From a bacterium ADurb.Bin374 (GTDB taxonomy: Bacteria > Riflebacteria > Ozemobacteria > Ozemobacterales > Ozemobacteraceae), in assembly GCA_002068715.1 (NCBI GenBank), contig MWAR01000488.1, positions 1-6,415 on the forward strand: 6,415 bases of DNA, in the 5' to 3' direction. A program made the translations under genes and the position numbers. The notes under the pieces were generated by a model. That model made no database searches, had not been told where the DNA came from, and saw only the letters and a program-made list of their open reading frames with translations. Shown one piece after another: positions 6,069-6,415 of the stretch (position 1 is its first letter; every line of letters begins with the position of its first letter).

Positions 6069-6415
6069 ATGCCCATCCCTGTTCCACCCGCTATCGAGTC
6101 CGCTTCCGACGATGCCCTGATGGATCTGTTTCGTCAGGGAAGGGTCGAAGCTTTCAAAGTTCTTTTCCTCAGGCACATCGGCCTTGTCGTCCGCTACGCG
6201 GCCAGTCTGTGCGGCAACTGGGAAACCGCTCGAGATATTGCCCAGGAAATATTTCTGAAGATATCCCAGTGCGCTGGAACCTACGCCGGGCAATCGAAGT
6301 TCAAGAGCTGGATGCTGACCATGACCAGGAATATGGTTATCGACCTGAAACGCAGGAAAACGACAAAAACGGTCACGATCCCGGATAACCCCGACCACTG
6401 GGCCCCGTTCGCCGA
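6069..6415 (+). CDS. ECF-type RNA polymerase sigma factor, N-terminal part (runs off right edge)
   Basis: The 115 visible residues show sigma-70 region 2. DALMDLFRQGRVEAFKVLF (15-33) begins region 2.1. ETARDIAQEIFLKI (52-65) is the region 2.2 core-binding signature. FKSWMLTMTRNMVIDLKRRK (78-97) is region 2.4, which reads the -10 element. Region 4 would lie past the edge. The short N-terminus without region 1 points to an extracytoplasmic-function sigma factor, which redirects RNA polymerase in response to a signal, often envelope stress. ATG 6069 is the only suitable start nearby, although no clear Shine-Dalgarno precedes it. The gene begins 23 bp after the end of the restored glucosaminidase frame, so co-transcription or translational coupling is possible. 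An anti-sigma factor, if there is one, would be downstream. Confidence 0.88.
   Translation, partial: MPIPVPPAIESASDDALMDLFRQGRVEAFKVLFLRHIGLVVRYAASLCGNWETARDIAQEIFLKISQCAGTYAGQSKFKSWMLTMTRNMVIDLKRRKTTKTVTIPDNPDHWAPFA

Overview
The window joins two unlike pieces of high-GC bacterial DNA, meeting near position 670. The left piece (1 to about 669) reads on the minus strand. It carries the C-terminal end of an alkaline phosphatase/nucleotide pyrophosphatase-type protein, followed by the N-terminal part of a bacterial proteasome activator (Bpa/PafE, formerly DUF2587). Bpa is characteristic of Actinobacteria with a 20S proteasome, so this piece looks actinobacterial. The right piece (about 670 to 6415) reads entirely on the plus strand and comes from a bacterium I cannot place. 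At the junction both flanking genes, the phosphatase and a TatD nuclease, lose their 5' ends head to head. That is what a metagenome assembly chimera, or less likely a real rearrangement, would look like.

The right piece holds, in order: a 5'-truncated TatD-family metal-dependent hydrolase; a 198-bp gap rich in palindromes and sequences resembling dispersed repeats; a complete aroB (3-dehydroquinate synthase, shikimate pathway); a complete nrdJ (adenosylcobalamin-dependent class II ribonucleotide reductase) with its zinc/redox tail; a 165-bp leader with a bulged hairpin; a secreted peptidoglycan glucosaminidase interrupted by one in-frame TAG; and the start of an ECF sigma factor running off the right edge. 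The tatD, aroB, nrdJ and restored glucosaminidase frames all end in TGA, so the lone in-frame TAG stands out.

The genes are mostly housekeeping: DNA turnover, aromatic amino-acid synthesis, deoxynucleotide supply and cell-wall turnover. The tight spacing of aroB-nrdJ (51 bp) and hydrolase-sigma factor (23 bp) is compatible with co-transcription. I found no CRISPR array, tRNA, rRNA, intact mobile element or defence system, and no convincing undescribed multi-gene system. The points worth a second look are the junction, the TAG codon, the repeat-filled gap before aroB, and the possible translation-control structure before the hydrolase.
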